A stretch of 64,000 nucleotides of DNA from Elioraea tepida (GCF_019203965.1 NZ_CP076448.1:1503001-1567000), one strand, 5' to 3'. Shown: positions 1 through 11,768, counted from the stretch's first letter. The notes: a model not told the origin generated them from the sequence alone. Numbers and translations: made by a program.

Positions 1-2428
1 ATGGTTTGGGCCGCGCCGGCCTCGACCCGCGACGCCTCGGGTGCAGAAGCGACGCCCCGTCCGCGCCCGGCCGCAACGCGAAGCCGAGTGCCCGAAGCAC
101 CGCCGGCAGCGACTCCGAGCGACAGCCGAGCCGGCTCGCGAGCGACGCGGGCAGCGGGGCCGCACCGCCTCGGGTCGCCCCGGCGAGCTCGGCCGCCACA
201 CGCTCGGCGATGTCGAGCCGCACGAGCACCGGGCCGAGAGGGACGAACCCCATCGCTTCGGCGAAGCCCTCCGGCCAGGCCGGATCGGGCGCGAGGGACA
301 CGGCTCCGGGTCGCGGCAGCGGCGGGACGGGAAGGCCCCGCGCGGTGGCCCACAGAAGGGCGCGCAGTGCCGCGGGGCCTGGGCGTAGCAGGGCCGGGAC
401 GAACACGGCCTCCCTGCCGCACCGAACCCCGAGGCGGCGGAGAAGAGCGCGATGGCGCCTTAAGTTCGGCTCGGGCGCGCCCGCAGCGATCCCGAGCCCT
501 TCGGCGAGCCGATGCGCCAGCCCCCGAAGCGCGGGCTCGGCCTCCGCCGCCTGCCGAAGCGCAAAGAGGGGAGCGAAGCCGCGCACGATCACGCCGGAAA
601 GCCAGGCGGCGAGCCGGGCGCGTATCCGCTCGCGCTGCGCCCCGTCGAGGAAGTCCCCCGGCGGGACGACGATCTGCGGCCGGAGCGGGTCTTTCCCCGG
701 CGCGAGCCGCGCCACCTCCGCCCCGCGCCAGGCGACCCGTCCGGCCGAGGTCAGAGCGAAGGCCTCGTCGCCATCGGCCTCAAGCCGCGCCACGCGGCGG
801 GGGATCTCCAAGGCGAGCGCCCGGCGCGCCGCCCGAAGCACGGCTTGCCGCCCGACACCGGTCGCCTCGCGGTCGGGATGGAAGGTGAAGCCCTGGACCT
901 CGCCAACCGCATGACCCTCGACCACCACGGCGCCGTCGCGCGTCACCGCCGAGAGGAGCTCCTGGTCCGAGCCCGCGTCGAGGCGGCGGATGAGATGCGC
1001 GGCGCGGCGGTCGACGAAGCGGGCCATCAGGCGCTCGTGCAGCGCATCCGAGATCCTGTCCTCGAGCCGGCGCGTCGCCGCCTGAAGCGTCTCGGCATCC
1101 TCGACCCAGCCCGGGCGCGAGGCAATATAGGCCCAGACGCGCACGCCGGAGAGCCGCGCCATCAGCGTGTCGAGATCGCCCTCGGTGCTGTCGAGCGCGG
1201 TGAGCTGACCCGCGACATAGGCCGCGGCGAGACGGTGCGGCGGCGCCCGCAGGGCGTGGAAGATCCGCCCGCACAGCCGGGCATGGCTGTCATCGCCGAG
1301 GCGCCGGTAGTCGGGCACCTGGCAGGCCTCCCACAGAAGGCGAAGCAGCTCGGGGGCAGCCACCGCCGCGCGGATCTGAGGGTCGCGCGCGAGCGAGGCA
1401 AGCGCGAGATGGTCGGCCGCATCCGCGCCGCGGACGAGGCCGGGGCGAGGGCTCGGCCGGTCGAGCGAGGCGAGGAGCGCATCGAGAGAGGAGAAGTCGA
1501 GCGCGCTGTTGCGCCAGTAGAGATGGTCGAGCGGCTCGAAGCGATGGCTCTCGATCGCCTCGGCGAGCTCGGGCGAAAGCTCCGGCGCGGTGCCGGTGGT
1601 GCCGAAAGTGCCGTCTGCCATCCCGCGCCCGGCGCGCCCGGCGATCTGGGCGAGCTCGGGGGCGTGCAGGGCGCGGGAGCGGTGGCCGTCGAACTTGGCA
1701 AGACTCGCGAAGGCGACATGGGAGATGTCCATGTTCAGGCCCATGCCGATCGCATCGGTCGCGACCAGGAAATCAACCTCCTTGGCCTGGTACATCGCCA
1801 CTTGCGCGTTTCGGGTGCGCGGGGAGAGCCGGCCCATCACCACCGCGCAGCCGCCGCGCCGGCGTCGCACGGCTTCGGCGATCGCATAGACCTCGGCGGC
1901 GGAGAAGGCGACAATGGCAGAGCGCGGCGGCAGGCGGGTGAGCTTCGCGGGGCCGGTATGGCTGAGGCGCGAGAGCCTCGGCCGGGTCTCGAGCTCTGCC
2001 TCCGGCACGAGGCGGCGCAGCAGCGGCCGGATCGTCTCAGCACCGAGAAGCATGGTCTCGCTCGTCCCCCGCGCGTGCAGAAGCCGGTCGGTGAAGACGT
2101 GGCCGCGGTCGGGGTCGGCGCAGAGCTGGATCTCGTCGATCGCGACGAAGTCGAAGCGGCGCTCGAGCGGCATCGCCTCGACGGTGCAGCAGAACCAGCG
2201 GGCGCCCGGCGGGACGATCTTCTCCTCCCCGGTCACGAGAGCGACACGGCCTTGGCCGACGCGGGCGGCGACACGGTCATAGGTCTCGCGGGCGAGCAGG
2301 CGCAGGGGGAAGCCGATCACCCCGGTCGCGTGGGCGAGCATGCGCTCGACGGCGAGATGGGTCTTACCGGTGTTGGTCGGGCCCAGCACCGCGCGGAGGC
2401 GTGGGCGCTCGGTCTCGGCGCCGGTCAT
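1..2428 (-). CDS. SUV3-like DEAD/DEAH-family RNA helicase, C-terminus beyond window
   Basis: An uninterrupted frame of 809 codons starts at the ATG at 2428 and runs off the left edge, so the C-terminal end is not visible. Helicase motifs are clear: Walker A GPTNTGKT at residues 16-23, the DEAD-box variant DEIQ at 98-101, and motif VI QIAGRAGRG starting near residue 261. The spacing and the DEIQ box match the SUV3 group of RNA helicases (mitochondrial Suv3 and its alphaproteobacterial relatives), which unwind structured RNA during degradation with ATP. In alphaproteobacteria this gene often precedes an S4-domain RNA-binding protein, which would lie to the left. The start is supported by the motif distance; no good upstream alternative was seen. 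The role in RNA turnover is known for the family, not shown here. Confidence 0.88.
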   Translation of the reverse strand, partial: MTGAETERPRLRAVLGPTNTGKTHLAVERMLAHATGVIGFPLRLLARETYDRVAARVGQGRVALVTGEEKIVPPGARWFCCTVEAMPLERRFDFVAIDEIQLCADPDRGHVFTDRLLHARGTSETMLLGAETIRPLLRRLVPEAELETRPRLSRLSHTGPAKLTRLPPRSAIVAFSAAEVYAIAEAVRRRRGGCAVVMGRLSPRTRNAQVAMYQAKEVDFLVATDAIGMGLNMDISHVAFASLAKFDGHRSRALHAPELAQIAGRAGRGMADGTFGTTGTAPELSPELAEAIESHRFEPLDHLYWRNSALDFSSLDALLASLDRPSPRPGLVRGADAADHLALASLARDPQIRAAVAAPELLRLLWEACQVPDYRRLGDDSHARLCGRIFHALRAPPHRLAAAYVAGQLTALDSTEGDLDTLMARLSGVRVWAYIASRPGWVEDAETLQAATRRLEDRISDALHERLMARFVDRRAAHLIRRLDAGSDQELLSAVTRDGAVVVEGHAVGEVQGFTFHPDREATGVGRQAVLRAARRALALEIPRRVARLEADGDEAFALTSAGRVAWRGAEVARLAPGKDPLRPQIVVPPGDFLDGAQRERIRARLAAWLSGVIVRGFAPLFALRQAAEAEPALRGLAHRLAEGLGIAAGAPEPNLRRHRALLRRLGVRCGREAVFVPALLRPGPAALRALLWATARGLPVPPLPRPGAVSLAPDPAWPEGFAEAMGFVPLGPVLVRLDIAERVAAELAGATRGGAAPLPASLASRLGCRSESLPAVLRALGFALRPGADGASLLHPRRRGSRPARPKP

Positions 2429-2479
2429 GCCGACACTCTGGACGCAGGCGGCGGCGCTTCGCAACCGCGGCGAGGCGCC

Positions 2480-3238
2480 TCAGCGAAGCGCGAGCCTGCC
2501 GGTGCCGACCACCGGCCCGAGATTGCGGCCCTGGAGGATCATCGCCACGCTGTCGATGTCGGCGGCAAGCGGCGGCTCGATCCGCACGACGAGGGGGGTC
2601 GTCTCGACCGAGGCGACGACGGCGGCGTGGCGCACGACGTTCACATGCGTGAGCATATGTCCGGCATTCTCGCCGTTCGCAACGAAGCCGCCGCCGGTTC
2701 GGACGTAGAGCACGGCCCAGAGCTCGAGCGGGAGGGGAGCGTCCTTCACCTCGGGGATGGTGACGGTGAACCGGTCCGCCCGGCCCGGCTCGCGGGCGAT
2801 CGCAAGCGCGACGGCCGGGGCGGCGTCACGGATCAGCCGTTCGATCCCCGCCGCGTCGCTGCCGACCGCCGCCGCCGCTCCCTGGACGACGATCTGCGGC
2901 GTGTAGATGCTTCGGCTCCGCATCGCTCGGGCATAGCCGCGCTGGCGCCGCACGCTCGCCGGGATCGCGAAGGGATCCGACCAGCCCATGTGGTCCCAGT
3001 AGGAGACATGGAAGGACAGGGCGAGCAGCTCGGGGCGCTGGCTCAGTTCGGCGAGCAGACGGTCTGCCGGCGGGCAGGCGGAGCAGCCCTGGCTCGTGAA
3101 CAGCTCGAGCAGCACCGGCCCGCGCGACACTGTCGGCTCGGCGGACGCCTGGGTTTGGGCGCGCGGCCGTTCCGGCGACACGAACAGGGCGGCGCACGCG
3201 CAGAGGACACCGACGAGGAGACGGAGCATGCGCGGCAT
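2480..3238 (-). CDS. DUF1223 thioredoxin-like exported protein
   Basis: This 252-residue protein begins with a short hydrophobic signal sequence (residues about 5-27, ending near RAQ) and is probably exported or membrane-tethered. The mature part opens with LLELFTSQGCSACPPAD, placing a CxxC pair at C52 and C55 in the first strand of a thioredoxin-like fold. This is the hallmark of the DUF1223 family, whose biochemical role is not established; a redox or oxidoreductase role is inferred from the fold. The ATG at 3238 was chosen over the ATG at 3229 because it keeps three more residues before the hydrophobic core; either works. It lies 51 bases upstream of the helicase in the same direction and is divergent from the MFS gene 38 bases away. 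Confidence 0.85.
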   Translation of the reverse strand: MPRMLRLLVGVLCACAALFVSPERPRAQTQASAEPTVSRGPVLLELFTSQGCSACPPADRLLAELSQRPELLALSFHVSYWDHMGWSDPFAIPASVRRQRGYARAMRSRSIYTPQIVVQGAAAAVGSDAAGIERLIRDAAPAVALAIAREPGRADRFTVTIPEVKDAPLPLELWAVLYVRTGGGFVANGENAGHMLTHVNVVRHAAVVASVETTPLVVRIEPPLAADIDSVAMILQGRNLGPVVGTGRLALR

Positions 3239-3276
3239 CCTGGGTCGACCCGACCGGGCCGCCAAGGCAAACGCGC

Positions 3277-4563
3277 GTGAAGGCGGCTGACGGAGACGCG
3301 AGCGAGCCAGCGAGGCGGACGCGCGGACCGGCGGAGCGCACGGCCGGGGTGCGGCTTGCGCTCTACTACGCCGCGGCCTTCGCGGGCCCGGGCGTCGCCC
3401 TGCCGTTCCTGCCGGCCTTCCTCGCCGCGCGCGGCCTCGCGGCGGAGGAGATTGGCGCCGTGCTCGCCGCCCAGCTTCTGGCGCGTCTCTGCTTCGGGCC
3501 GATCGCGGGACGGGCGGCCGACGCCTGGGGGTGCCGGGCGCAGGCGGCGTTCCTCTCCGCCGCCGCCGGCACGCTGGCATCGGTTCTGGTCGCCGCCGCG
3601 CCGCCGCCGCTCCAGCTTGCGGCTTGCGCGCTCGCCGGAGCCGTCACCGCTCCGCTCGTGCCGTTCGGCGACGCCCTGGCGCTGAACGCTGCCGCGCAAG
3701 GGACGTGCGATTTCGGCCGGGTGCGCAGCGCCGGGTCGGCGTCCTTCATCGCGGGGACGCTCGCGGGCGGGGTGGCGGTCGGGCGGCTCGGGGCCGAGGT
3801 GGTGCCGTGGGCGATGGCCGGAGGTTTCGCCGCGACCGCAGCTGCCGCCCTGGCGCTGCCGCGCTTCGAGGCGCCACCCGCACGCGGGCGCGGGCGAGGG
3901 CTTGCGCTTTTGCGCAACCGCGGCTTCGTCCTTCTTCTGCTCGCCTCCGGCCTGGTGCAGGGCAGCCACGCCGCCCACTACGGCTTCTCGGTTCTGTGGT
4001 GGCAGCGTAACGGCATCGCTCCCGGGCTTGCCGGGGCGATTTGGATCATCGGCGTCGTCGCTGAGATCGTGCTCCTGATGGCCGGCCGCAGGGCGGGGGC
4101 GCGTGTTGGGCCGGTGGGGCTGCTCGCGATCGGTGCCTCCGCCGGCTTGGTCCGCTGGACGGCAACGGCGCTCACCACCGAGCCTGTGATCCTCGGCGCA
4201 CTTCAGGTGCTGCACGCGCTCACCTTCGGCGCGACCATGCTCGGTGCTGCCGGGCTGATCGTCCGTCTCGTGCCGGCCGAGCTCGGGGCGACGGCTCAGG
4301 CCCTGCACGCGGCCGCTGGCCCCGGCCTCTTCACGCTCGCGCTGACGGCGTCGAGCGGGCCTCTCTACGGCCGCTTCGGCGGCGGGGTGTTCCTTGCGAT
4401 GGCCGCTGCCTGCGCGCTCGCGCTTCTCGCCATCACCGCGCTCGCGCGTGGGTCGGGGCCGCGGCGCGCGGAGGTCGAGCGATCGGCCGGTTCGCTCGGG
4501 GTGCGGATCAGCGCGGCAGGGCGGCCGCCGCGAACAAAGCGAAGGCACGCGCGCGGTGGCTGA
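3277..4563 (+). CDS. MFS transporter, MFS_1-like family
   Basis: A 428-residue, strongly hydrophobic protein with about 12 predicted membrane segments, starting from GTG at 3277. The opening pattern [23 protein letters not shown] and the loop with GRAADAWG match the MFS_1-like branch, which includes the 3-phenylpropionate transporter HcaT; the substrate here is unknown. The last 30 or so residues are basic and hydrophilic and run antisense over the end of rdgB (56-base convergent overlap, 4508-4563). The N-terminal 23 residues before the first membrane segment are also hydrophilic, so the true start could lie slightly downstream. It is divergent from the DUF1223 gene and may share a promoter region with it. 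Confidence 0.8.
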   Translation: MKAADGDASEPARRTRGPAERTAGVRLALYYAAAFAGPGVALPFLPAFLAARGLAAEEIGAVLAAQLLARLCFGPIAGRAADAWGCRAQAAFLSAAAGTLASVLVAAAPPPLQLAACALAGAVTAPLVPFGDALALNAAAQGTCDFGRVRSAGSASFIAGTLAGGVAVGRLGAEVVPWAMAGGFAATAAAALALPRFEAPPARGRGRGLALLRNRGFVLLLLASGLVQGSHAAHYGFSVLWWQRNGIAPGLAGAIWIIGVVAEIVLLMAGRRAGARVGPVGLLAIGASAGLVRWTATALTTEPVILGALQVLHALTFGATMLGAAGLIVRLVPAELGATAQALHAAAGPGLFTLALTASSGPLYGRFGGGVFLAMAAACALALLAITALARGSGPRRAEVERSAGSLGVRISAAGRPPRTKRRHARGG

Positions 4564-5122
4564 TCGCGTGCTTCTCCTCGGGCGGCAGCTCGCCGAAGGT
4601 CTCGCGGCCGCCCTCGGGGACGAACATCGGGTCGAAGCCGAAGCCCCTCTCGCCGCGCGGCGGCCACACCCAGGTGCCGTCGACTCGCCCCTCGAACACC
4701 GACACCTCCCCGTCGGGCCAGGCGAGCGCAAGGGCGCAGACGAACCAGGCGGAGGTGTTGGCCGGCTCGCCAATGTTCGCCCGCACCCGCGCCATGCCGA
4801 CGGAATAGTCGCGCGTGCCGTCCGGAAGCGTCGCCACATCCGCCGTCCGCACGCCAGGGGCGCCGCCGAGCGCCGCCACACAGAAGCCGCTGTCGTCGGC
4901 AAGAGCCGGAAGCCCCGAGGCGGCGGCGGCCGCGACGGCCTTGATCGTCGCGTTCGCGGCGAAGCTCTCCCCCGTCTCGGCGGGCTCGGGAAGGCCGAGA
5001 GCGGCCGCCCCCACCGTCTCGATGCCGCAGGGCGCGAGCAGGGCGGCGATCTCGGCGAGCTTGCCCGCGTTGTGGGTGGCGATGACGAGACGCGCGCCGC
5101 GGTCGAGGCGTCGCTCAGCCAT
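4508..5122 (-). CDS. rdgB: RdgB/HAM1 family XTP/dITP pyrophosphatase
   Basis: The enzyme hydrolyses non-canonical purine nucleoside triphosphates (dITP, XTP, ITP) to monophosphates and so keeps them out of DNA. At 204 residues it is the usual family length. Family motifs are visible: [10 protein letters not shown] near the N-terminus, LADDSGFCV with the catalytic acidic pair, [12 protein letters not shown] and [10 protein letters not shown] near the end. The position after LADDSGFCV that is usually Asp is Ala here, a minor variation. The ATG at 5122-5120 overlaps the rph stop (ATGGCTGA), indicating translational coupling; rph-rdgB is a recurrent alphaproteobacterial pair. The 3' end overlaps the convergent MFS gene. 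Confidence 0.95.
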   Translation of the reverse strand: MAERRLDRGARLVIATHNAGKLAEIAALLAPCGIETVGAAALGLPEPAETGESFAANATIKAVAAAAASGLPALADDSGFCVAALGGAPGVRTADVATLPDGTRDYSVGMARVRANIGEPANTSAWFVCALALAWPDGEVSVFEGRVDGTWVWPPRGERGFGFDPMFVPEGGRETFGELPPEEKHAISHRARAFALFAAAALPR

Positions 5123-5831
5123 GCACCGCCTCCTTCTGCAGGTCGAACAGGGTGGAGCAGCCGCCGCGCGCGAGCGCCATCAGCGAATCGATCTCGCGCT
5201 GCGTCATCGGCCGGCGCTCGGCGGTGGCCTGCACCTCGACGATCCCGCCATCCTCGGTGAGGACGAAATTGCCATCCGCCTCCGCCTCGCTGTCTTCGGC
5301 ATAGTCGAGGTCGAGCACCGCAAGCCCGCGCCACAGCCCGCAGGAGACGGCGGCGACCTGGCCGCGCATCGGCGAGGCGTTGAGCACGCGCGCGCGCACC
5401 AGCCGGTTGAAGGCACAGGCCGCCGCAACCCAGGCGCCGGTGATCGCCGCCGTGCGCGTGCCGCCATCGGCCTGGATCACGTCGCAGTCGAGCGTCATCG
5501 TCATCTCGCCCATCGCCTTGAGGTCGACGACGGCGCGGAGCGCGCGTCCGATCAGCCGCTGGATCTCCTGCGTGCGGCCGGACTGCCGCCCGCGCGCTGC
5601 CTCGCGGTCGGTGCGCGTATGGGTCGAGCGGGGCAGCATGCCGTATTCGGCGGTGATCCAGCCCTGGCCCTGGTTGCGCAGAAAGGGCGGCACCTTGGCC
5701 TCGATCGAGGCGGTGCAGAGGACATGGGTGTGGCCGAACTTCACGAAGCAGGAGCCCTCGGCATGGCGCGAGACGTTCGGCTCGAGGGTGACGGGGCGAA
5801 GCTCGTCTGCGGCACGGCCTGAGGGGCGCAT
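5115..5831 (-). CDS. rph: Ribonuclease PH
   Basis: This phosphorolytic 3'-5' exoribonuclease trims tRNA 3' ends. The 238-residue protein begins [14 protein letters not shown], the classic start of the family, and contains [26 protein letters not shown], the [14 protein letters not shown] stretch and the [18 protein letters not shown] core that forms the active site with phosphate. The ATG at 5831 is the only start giving the normal N-terminus. It is first in a rph-rdgB unit and is divergent, across the ynfA-like gene, from hrcA. This is a standard alphaproteobacterial arrangement except for the inserted ynfA-like gene. Confidence 0.97.
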   Translation of the reverse strand: MRPSGRAADELRPVTLEPNVSRHAEGSCFVKFGHTHVLCTASIEAKVPPFLRNQGQGWITAEYGMLPRSTHTRTDREAARGRQSGRTQEIQRLIGRALRAVVDLKAMGEMTMTLDCDVIQADGGTRTAAITGAWVAAACAFNRLVRARVLNASPMRGQVAAVSCGLWRGLAVLDLDYAEDSEAEADGNFVLTEDGGIVEVQATAERRPMTQREIDSLMALARGGCSTLFDLQKEAVHG

Positions 5832-5919
5832 CGGTGTCGGTTCCGGTGTCTGGCGTCGTTCTTGGTCGCGCCGGACAATAGCCACCGCCCGGAGTCTCGG
5901 CGACCCCCCGCCGGCGCGG

Positions 5920-6246
5920 TCACGCCCCGCGCGGCCCGAACAGGATGACCGCCGCCCCGGCGAGGCAGAGGGCGGCGCCGGCGAGGTCCCACCGATCCGG
6001 CCGCAGCCCCTCGACCGCCCAGAGCCAGGCGAGCGAGGCGGCGATGTAGACGCCGCCATAGGCGGCATAGGCGCGCCCCGCGGCGGCCGCCTCCACCCAG
6101 GTCAGCGCCCAGGCGAACAGGGCGAGAGAGGCCATGCCGGGGATGAGCCACAGCGCCGAGGCGCCGAGCCGAAGCCAGGCCCAGAACGCGAAGCAGCCGA
6201 CGATCTCAGCGAGAGCGGCGACGAGATAGGCGATCGGCGCAGGCAC
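5920..6246 (-). CDS. YnfA family small membrane protein
   Basis: A 108-residue protein with four hydrophobic segments (about residues 5-24, 31-49, 60-80, 87-105), the size and layout of the YnfA/UPF0060 family in the small multidrug resistance superfamily. [13 protein letters not shown] at the N-terminus and [12 protein letters not shown] in the middle match the family. The transported substrate is unknown; some relatives have been linked to drug efflux, and no claim is made for this one. It lies between rph and hrcA on the minus strand, 88 bases from rph, and faces hrcA divergently. Confidence 0.88.
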   Translation of the reverse strand: MPAPIAYLVAALAEIVGCFAFWAWLRLGASALWLIPGMASLALFAWALTWVEAAAAGRAYAAYGGVYIAASLAWLWAVEGLRPDRWDLAGAALCLAGAAVILFGPRGA

Positions 6247-6271
6247 GGTCTCTCCAGCCCGGGCGGCCGCG

Positions 6272-6300
6272 TTGACCCCCGCCGGGGCCGTTCATACGTA
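6272..6300 (+). promoter_or_regulatory. Possible promoter for a leaderless hrcA transcript
   Basis: TTGACC (6272-6277) is followed after 17 bases by TACGTA (6295-6300). A start site six or seven bases downstream would fall at the hrcA ATG (6307). No convincing Shine-Dalgarno sequence precedes that ATG (only GAAAAC), which fits a leaderless message. Position and spacing are seen; function is inferred. Confidence 0.35.
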
Positions 6301-6306
6301 GAAAAC

Positions 6307-7395
6307 ATGGCAAGCGACCAGACGCGACGTGACGTGGCGGCGCCGCCGGGCGCAGCCGGCACGACCGGTGCGGTCGGCCTGCCGAGCCGGTCGGCCATGA
6401 TCTTGCGCGAGATCGTCGAGGCCTATGTGGCGACGGGCGAGCCGGTCGGCTCGCGCACGCTCTCGCGCCGGCTGCCGATGGCGCTGTCGCCCGCGACCAT
6501 ACGCAACGTGATGGCCGATCTCGAGGAGAGCGGCCTGATCTTCGCCCCGCACACCTCCGCCGGACGGCTTCCGACCGACCGGGGCTTGCGCATGTTCGTC
6601 GATGGCCTGCTCGAGCGCGGCTCGCTCACGCCGGAGGAGGAGGAGGCGATCTCCGCCCGCTGCCAGGCCGAGGGGCGGTCAATCGAGGAGGTGCTGGCCG
6701 AGGCCTCCGCCCTGCTCGCCGGCCTGTCGCAGGCGGCAGGGCTCGTGATCGCGCCGAAATCCGAGGCCGCGCTCAAGCATGTCGAGTTCGTCTCGCTCGG
6801 CTCGGGCCGCGTCCTCGTCGTGCTCGTGACCGAGGACGGGCAGGTCGAGAACCGGGTGATCCAGCCCCCCGAGGGCCTTCCTCCCTCTGCCCTCGCCCAG
6901 GCCAGCAACTATGTCAACGCACGGCTTGCCGGCCGCACGCTCGAGGAGGCGCGGCGTGTGCTCGAGGAGGAGATCTCCGCCCACCGCACCGAGCTCGACG
7001 AGCTCACCGGCAAGGTGGTGGAGGCGGGCCTCGCCACCCAGGCCGGCGCGGGGCGGGCACTGATCGTGCGCGGCCAGGCGCAGCTTCTCGCCGATGTCAC
7101 CGCGCTCGAGCGGCTCGAGACGATCCGCGCTCTGTTCGAGCGTCTCGAGGCGAAGGAGACGCTCTTGAAACTGCTCGAGCTCGCCCAGGCCTCTGACGGC
7201 GTGCAGATCTTCATCGGCTCGGAGAACCGGCTGTTCGAGGCGGCGGGCGTGACGATGATCGTCGCTCCCTACCGGAACGCACGCGACCGGATCGTCGGCG
7301 CGATCGGGGTGATCGGCCCCACCCGGATCAACTACGGCCGGATCATCCCGGCGGTTGACTACACGGCGAAGGTGATCGGCCGCCTGCTCGGCTGA
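6307..7395 (+). CDS. hrcA: Heat-inducible transcription repressor HrcA
   Basis: HrcA represses chaperone operons by binding CIRCE operators and is folded with GroEL help. The 362-residue protein has an N-terminal winged helix (about 27-100, with ILREIVEAYVATGEPVGS and SPATIRNVMADLEESGLI) and a C-terminal dimerisation/inserted domain that ends with FIGSEN, GAIGVIGPTRINYGRIIPAVDY. It is slightly longer than the usual 340-350 residues because of a Gly/Ala-rich N-terminal tail. The ATG at 6307 is the natural start although the frame is open far upstream. No CIRCE repeat was seen near hrcA or dnaK in this window, so its targets (typically groESL) are presumably elsewhere. grpE follows 105 bases downstream. 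Confidence 0.96.
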   Translation: MASDQTRRDVAAPPGAAGTTGAVGLPSRSAMILREIVEAYVATGEPVGSRTLSRRLPMALSPATIRNVMADLEESGLIFAPHTSAGRLPTDRGLRMFVDGLLERGSLTPEEEEAISARCQAEGRSIEEVLAEASALLAGLSQAAGLVIAPKSEAALKHVEFVSLGSGRVLVVLVTEDGQVENRVIQPPEGLPPSALAQASNYVNARLAGRTLEEARRVLEEEISAHRTELDELTGKVVEAGLATQAGAGRALIVRGQAQLLADVTALERLETIRALFERLEAKETLLKLLELAQASDGVQIFIGSENRLFEAAGVTMIVAPYRNARDRIVGAIGVIGPTRINYGRIIPAVDYTAKVIGRLLG

Positions 7396-7500
7396 GCGCG
7401 GTGGCCCACCCGCCCGCGCCGCGCCTCGGGCGTGCGCCGCAAGCAGCCCTGCCCCCTCGCCCTTTCCTTCGCGCCCTCTCCCCCTTAAGTGTGCCGCGCC

Positions 7501-8169
7501 ATGCAGGACAAGACCGACACGCCCGACACCCAGCCCCCCTCCTCCGCCGCCCCGCCCGCGGGGCCAGAGGCGGAGGCCGCGCGCGAGGAGCCGCCCCAGC
7601 CGACACCGGAGGCTCTGATGGCGGAGGCGGCAGCGCGCATCACGGCGCTTGAGGCGGAGGTGGCGTCTCTCAAGGACAAGTGGCTTCGCGCCGAGGCGGA
7701 GACGCAGAACGTGCGCGCCCGCGCCCGGCGCGAGGTCGAGGACGCGCGCAACTACGCCGTGACGAAGTTCGCCCGCGACGTGGTGGACGCGGCCGAGAAT
7801 CTCGAGCGCGCGCTTGCCTCCCTGCCCGCCCCGGCGGAGGGAGAGCCCGAGATCGTCGCCCGGCTGCGCGAAGGTGTGGAGGCGATCGGCCGCGCCTTGC
7901 TCGGCGCGCTCGAGCGCAACGGCGTGGTCCGGGTGGACGCAGCGGGTGCGAAGTTCGACCCCGAGCTGCACCAGGCGATGGCCGAGGCGGCATCGGCCGA
8001 GGTGCCCGCGGGCCACGTCATCCAGGCCTGGACCCCTGCCTGGACGATCAGCGGCCGGCTCCTGAAACCGGCGATGGTCGTGGTCTCGAAGGGCGCTCCC
8101 GCCCCCACCCCGGCCGCCCCGCACGCACACTCCGCCGAACCGGGCAGCACGCTCGACACAGAGGCCTGA
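7501..8169 (+). CDS. grpE: Nucleotide exchange factor GrpE
   Basis: GrpE releases ADP from DnaK. The 222-residue protein shows the expected order: a disordered acidic/proline-rich N-terminus, a long coiled-coil helix (about 45-95, with REVEDARNYAVTKFARDVVDA), a four-helix bundle and a beta domain containing KFDPELHQAM and GRLLKPAMVVVSKG. An in-frame GTG at 7489 would add four residues; the ATG at 7501 is preferred as the conventional start, though neither has a strong ribosome site. It lies between hrcA and dnaK, forming the chaperone cluster. Confidence 0.95.
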   Translation: MQDKTDTPDTQPPSSAAPPAGPEAEAAREEPPQPTPEALMAEAAARITALEAEVASLKDKWLRAEAETQNVRARARREVEDARNYAVTKFARDVVDAAENLERALASLPAPAEGEPEIVARLREGVEAIGRALLGALERNGVVRVDAAGAKFDPELHQAMAEAASAEVPAGHVIQAWTPAWTISGRLLKPAMVVVSKGAPAPTPAAPHAHSAEPGSTLDTEA

Positions 8170-8201
8170 GGCGGCTGCGGGAGCCGCGTCCGCCTGCGCC
8201 C

Positions 8202-8230
8202 CTTGTCGGGGCTCGTTGCGCTGAATACAT
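8202..8230 (+). promoter_or_regulatory. Candidate heat-shock (sigma-32-like) promoter for dnaK
   Basis: CTTGTC at 8202-8207 followed by CTGAATACAT at 8221-8230 loosely resembles alphaproteobacterial RpoH promoters (CTTG -35 box, AT-rich -10). It is the most AT-rich patch of the 171-base grpE-dnaK gap. The match is weak and the call rests partly on position. Confidence 0.3.
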
Positions 8231-8241
8231 GCCTGACGTCC

Positions 8242-8263
8242 GCTGCGGCTCCCCCGCCGCAGC
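8242..8263 (+). repeat. Perfect hairpin in the dnaK leader
   Basis: GCTGCGGC (8242-8249) and GCCGCAGC (8256-8263) form a perfect 8-bp stem with a TCCCCC loop. It lies 77 bases before the dnaK ATG. It has only TTG after the stem, so it is a poor terminator. It could be an RNA structure in the leader or a partial attenuator of read-through from grpE. Confidence 0.5.
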
Positions 8264-8340
8264 TTGTGCATATCGAGAGAGAGGGGGGCCGGCCGGCGCC
8301 TCTGACGGGCCGGGCGGTCTCGCCGGAAAAGGAGAACAGC

Positions 8341-10272
<1,932 letters not shown>

Positions 10273-10381
10273 GCGGCGCGACCGCTCCCGGCTGAGGACG
10301 ATGCGCGCCGCCCCTTCCCCCCGATGGACCCGATCGTCCCTCGGGGCACGGGGGCGGCGCAGCCCCGGCGCCTGACCACCG

Positions 10382-11539
10382 ATGGCGAAGCAGGACTATT
10401 ACGCGACCCTTGGCGTCGCGAAGGACGCGAGCGCGGAGGAGATCAAGAAGGCCTACCGCAAGCTCGCGATGAAGTATCACCCCGACCGTAACCCCGGCGA
10501 CAAGAAGGCCGAGGCGAAGTTCAAGGAGGTGAACGAAGCCTACGACGTGCTGAAGGACGCCGAGAAGCGCGCGGCCTATGACCGGTTCGGCCATGCCGCG
10601 TTCGACGGCACGGCGGCCGGCCCGCGCCCCGGGCCCGGAGGCTTTGGCGGATTCCCGGGCGGCGGCTCCTTCGCCGACATGTTCGACGACATCTTCAGCG
10701 ACCTGATGGGCGGGCGTGCCGGGCGCGGCTCGGCCGCCGGCATGGGCCGCGGCGCGGATCTGCAGACGCGCGTCGAGATCTCGCTCGAGGAGGCCTTCTC
10801 GGGCAAGAAGGCCACGATCCGGGTACCGACCGCGGTCACCTGCGAGGCCTGCAAGGGCACAGGCTCGGAGGGCGGAGCGGGGCCGGTGACCTGCGGCACC
10901 TGCGGCGGTGTGGGCAAGATCCGCGCCCAGCAGGGCTTCTTCCTGATCGAGCGCACCTGCCCGAGCTGCGGCGGCCTCGGCAAAGTGGTGAAGGACCCCT
11001 GCCGGGTGTGCCAGGGCTCGGGCCGGGTGCAGCGCGACCGCACACTCTCGGTCGACATCCCCGCCGGGGTGGAGGACGGCACGCGCATGCGCGTCGCCGG
11101 TGCCGGAGAGGCGGGGTTGCGCGGCGCTCCGGCCGGCGATCTCTACGTCACCGTTCTCGTCCGGCCGCACCCGCTGTTCCAGCGCGAGGGCGCGAACCTC
11201 TACTGCCGCGTGCCGCTGCGCATGACGACGGCGGCGCTCGGCGGTGCGATCGAGGTGCCGACGATCGAGGGCGGGCGCGCCAAGGTGACGATCACCCCGG
11301 GCACGCAGACCGGCGACCAGTTCCGCCTGCGCGGCAAGGGCATGACGCAGCTCGGCTCGGCAGCGCGCGGCGATCTCTACATCCAGGTCGCTGTCGAGAC
11401 GCCGATGAACCTCACCAAGCGCCAGCAGGAGCTGTTGCGAGCCTTCGAGGAGGAGGCGGAGAAGGCGGGCGACCGCTCCTCGCCGGAAAGTGCGGGGTTC
11501 TTCGCCAAGGTGCGCGAGTTCTTCGAGGGCAAAGGCTGA
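10382..11539 (+). CDS. dnaJ: Chaperone protein DnaJ (Hsp40)
   Basis: DnaJ delivers clients to DnaK and stimulates its ATPase. The 385-residue protein has the full type I layout: J-domain (about 4-70, with [16 protein letters not shown] containing HPD), Gly/Phe-rich linker (about 78-105), a zinc region with four CxxCxGxG repeats ([32 protein letters not shown]) and two C-terminal client-binding domains. The start at 10382 gives the standard [12 protein letters not shown]. It is the last gene of the hrcA-grpE-dnaK-dnaJ run. The following 229 bases hold only GC-rich inverted repeats and no gene that can be supported. Confidence 0.98.
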   Translation: MAKQDYYATLGVAKDASAEEIKKAYRKLAMKYHPDRNPGDKKAEAKFKEVNEAYDVLKDAEKRAAYDRFGHAAFDGTAAGPRPGPGGFGGFPGGGSFADMFDDIFSDLMGGRAGRGSAAGMGRGADLQTRVEISLEEAFSGKKATIRVPTAVTCEACKGTGSEGGAGPVTCGTCGGVGKIRAQQGFFLIERTCPSCGGLGKVVKDPCRVCQGSGRVQRDRTLSVDIPAGVEDGTRMRVAGAGEAGLRGAPAGDLYVTVLVRPHPLFQREGANLYCRVPLRMTTAALGGAIEVPTIEGGRAKVTITPGTQTGDQFRLRGKGMTQLGSAARGDLYIQVAVETPMNLTKRQQELLRAFEEEAEKAGDRSSPESAGFFAKVREFFEGKG

Positions 11540-11768
11540 GCGGGCCGGGCGTCAGGGCCGCGGGGGCGGGAGCCGAACGAGCGGCGGTGATGCCCAGGGA
11601 TAAGGCCCGGCGCGAAGGCAAGCGCGCGCCACGAACGGCAGACGACCCCGCGATCGTTGCGTTCCGTCCACGGCCCTGCGGCCCGCACACGGCCCGGGTC
11701 TTCCCTCCGAGCGCCGGCGGTTTGCCGCCGCCGCGGCGGCCGGGGAGACGGCCTCCCGCGGCGTAAGC

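Noticed and set aside
512-3280. Long plus-strand open frame of 922 codons
   Set aside because: It is antisense to the helicase and DUF1223 genes. Its composition is Arg/Gly/Ala/Glu-rich, as expected from a GC-rich complement, and it has no domain.
6200-8340. CIRCE operators near hrcA, grpE or dnaK
   Set aside because: The TTAGCACTC-N9-GAGTGCTAA repeat was looked for and not seen.
11590-11766. Small plus-strand frame after dnaJ
   Set aside because: It encodes an Arg/Pro-rich sequence ending in GC repeats, without a ribosome site or coding character.
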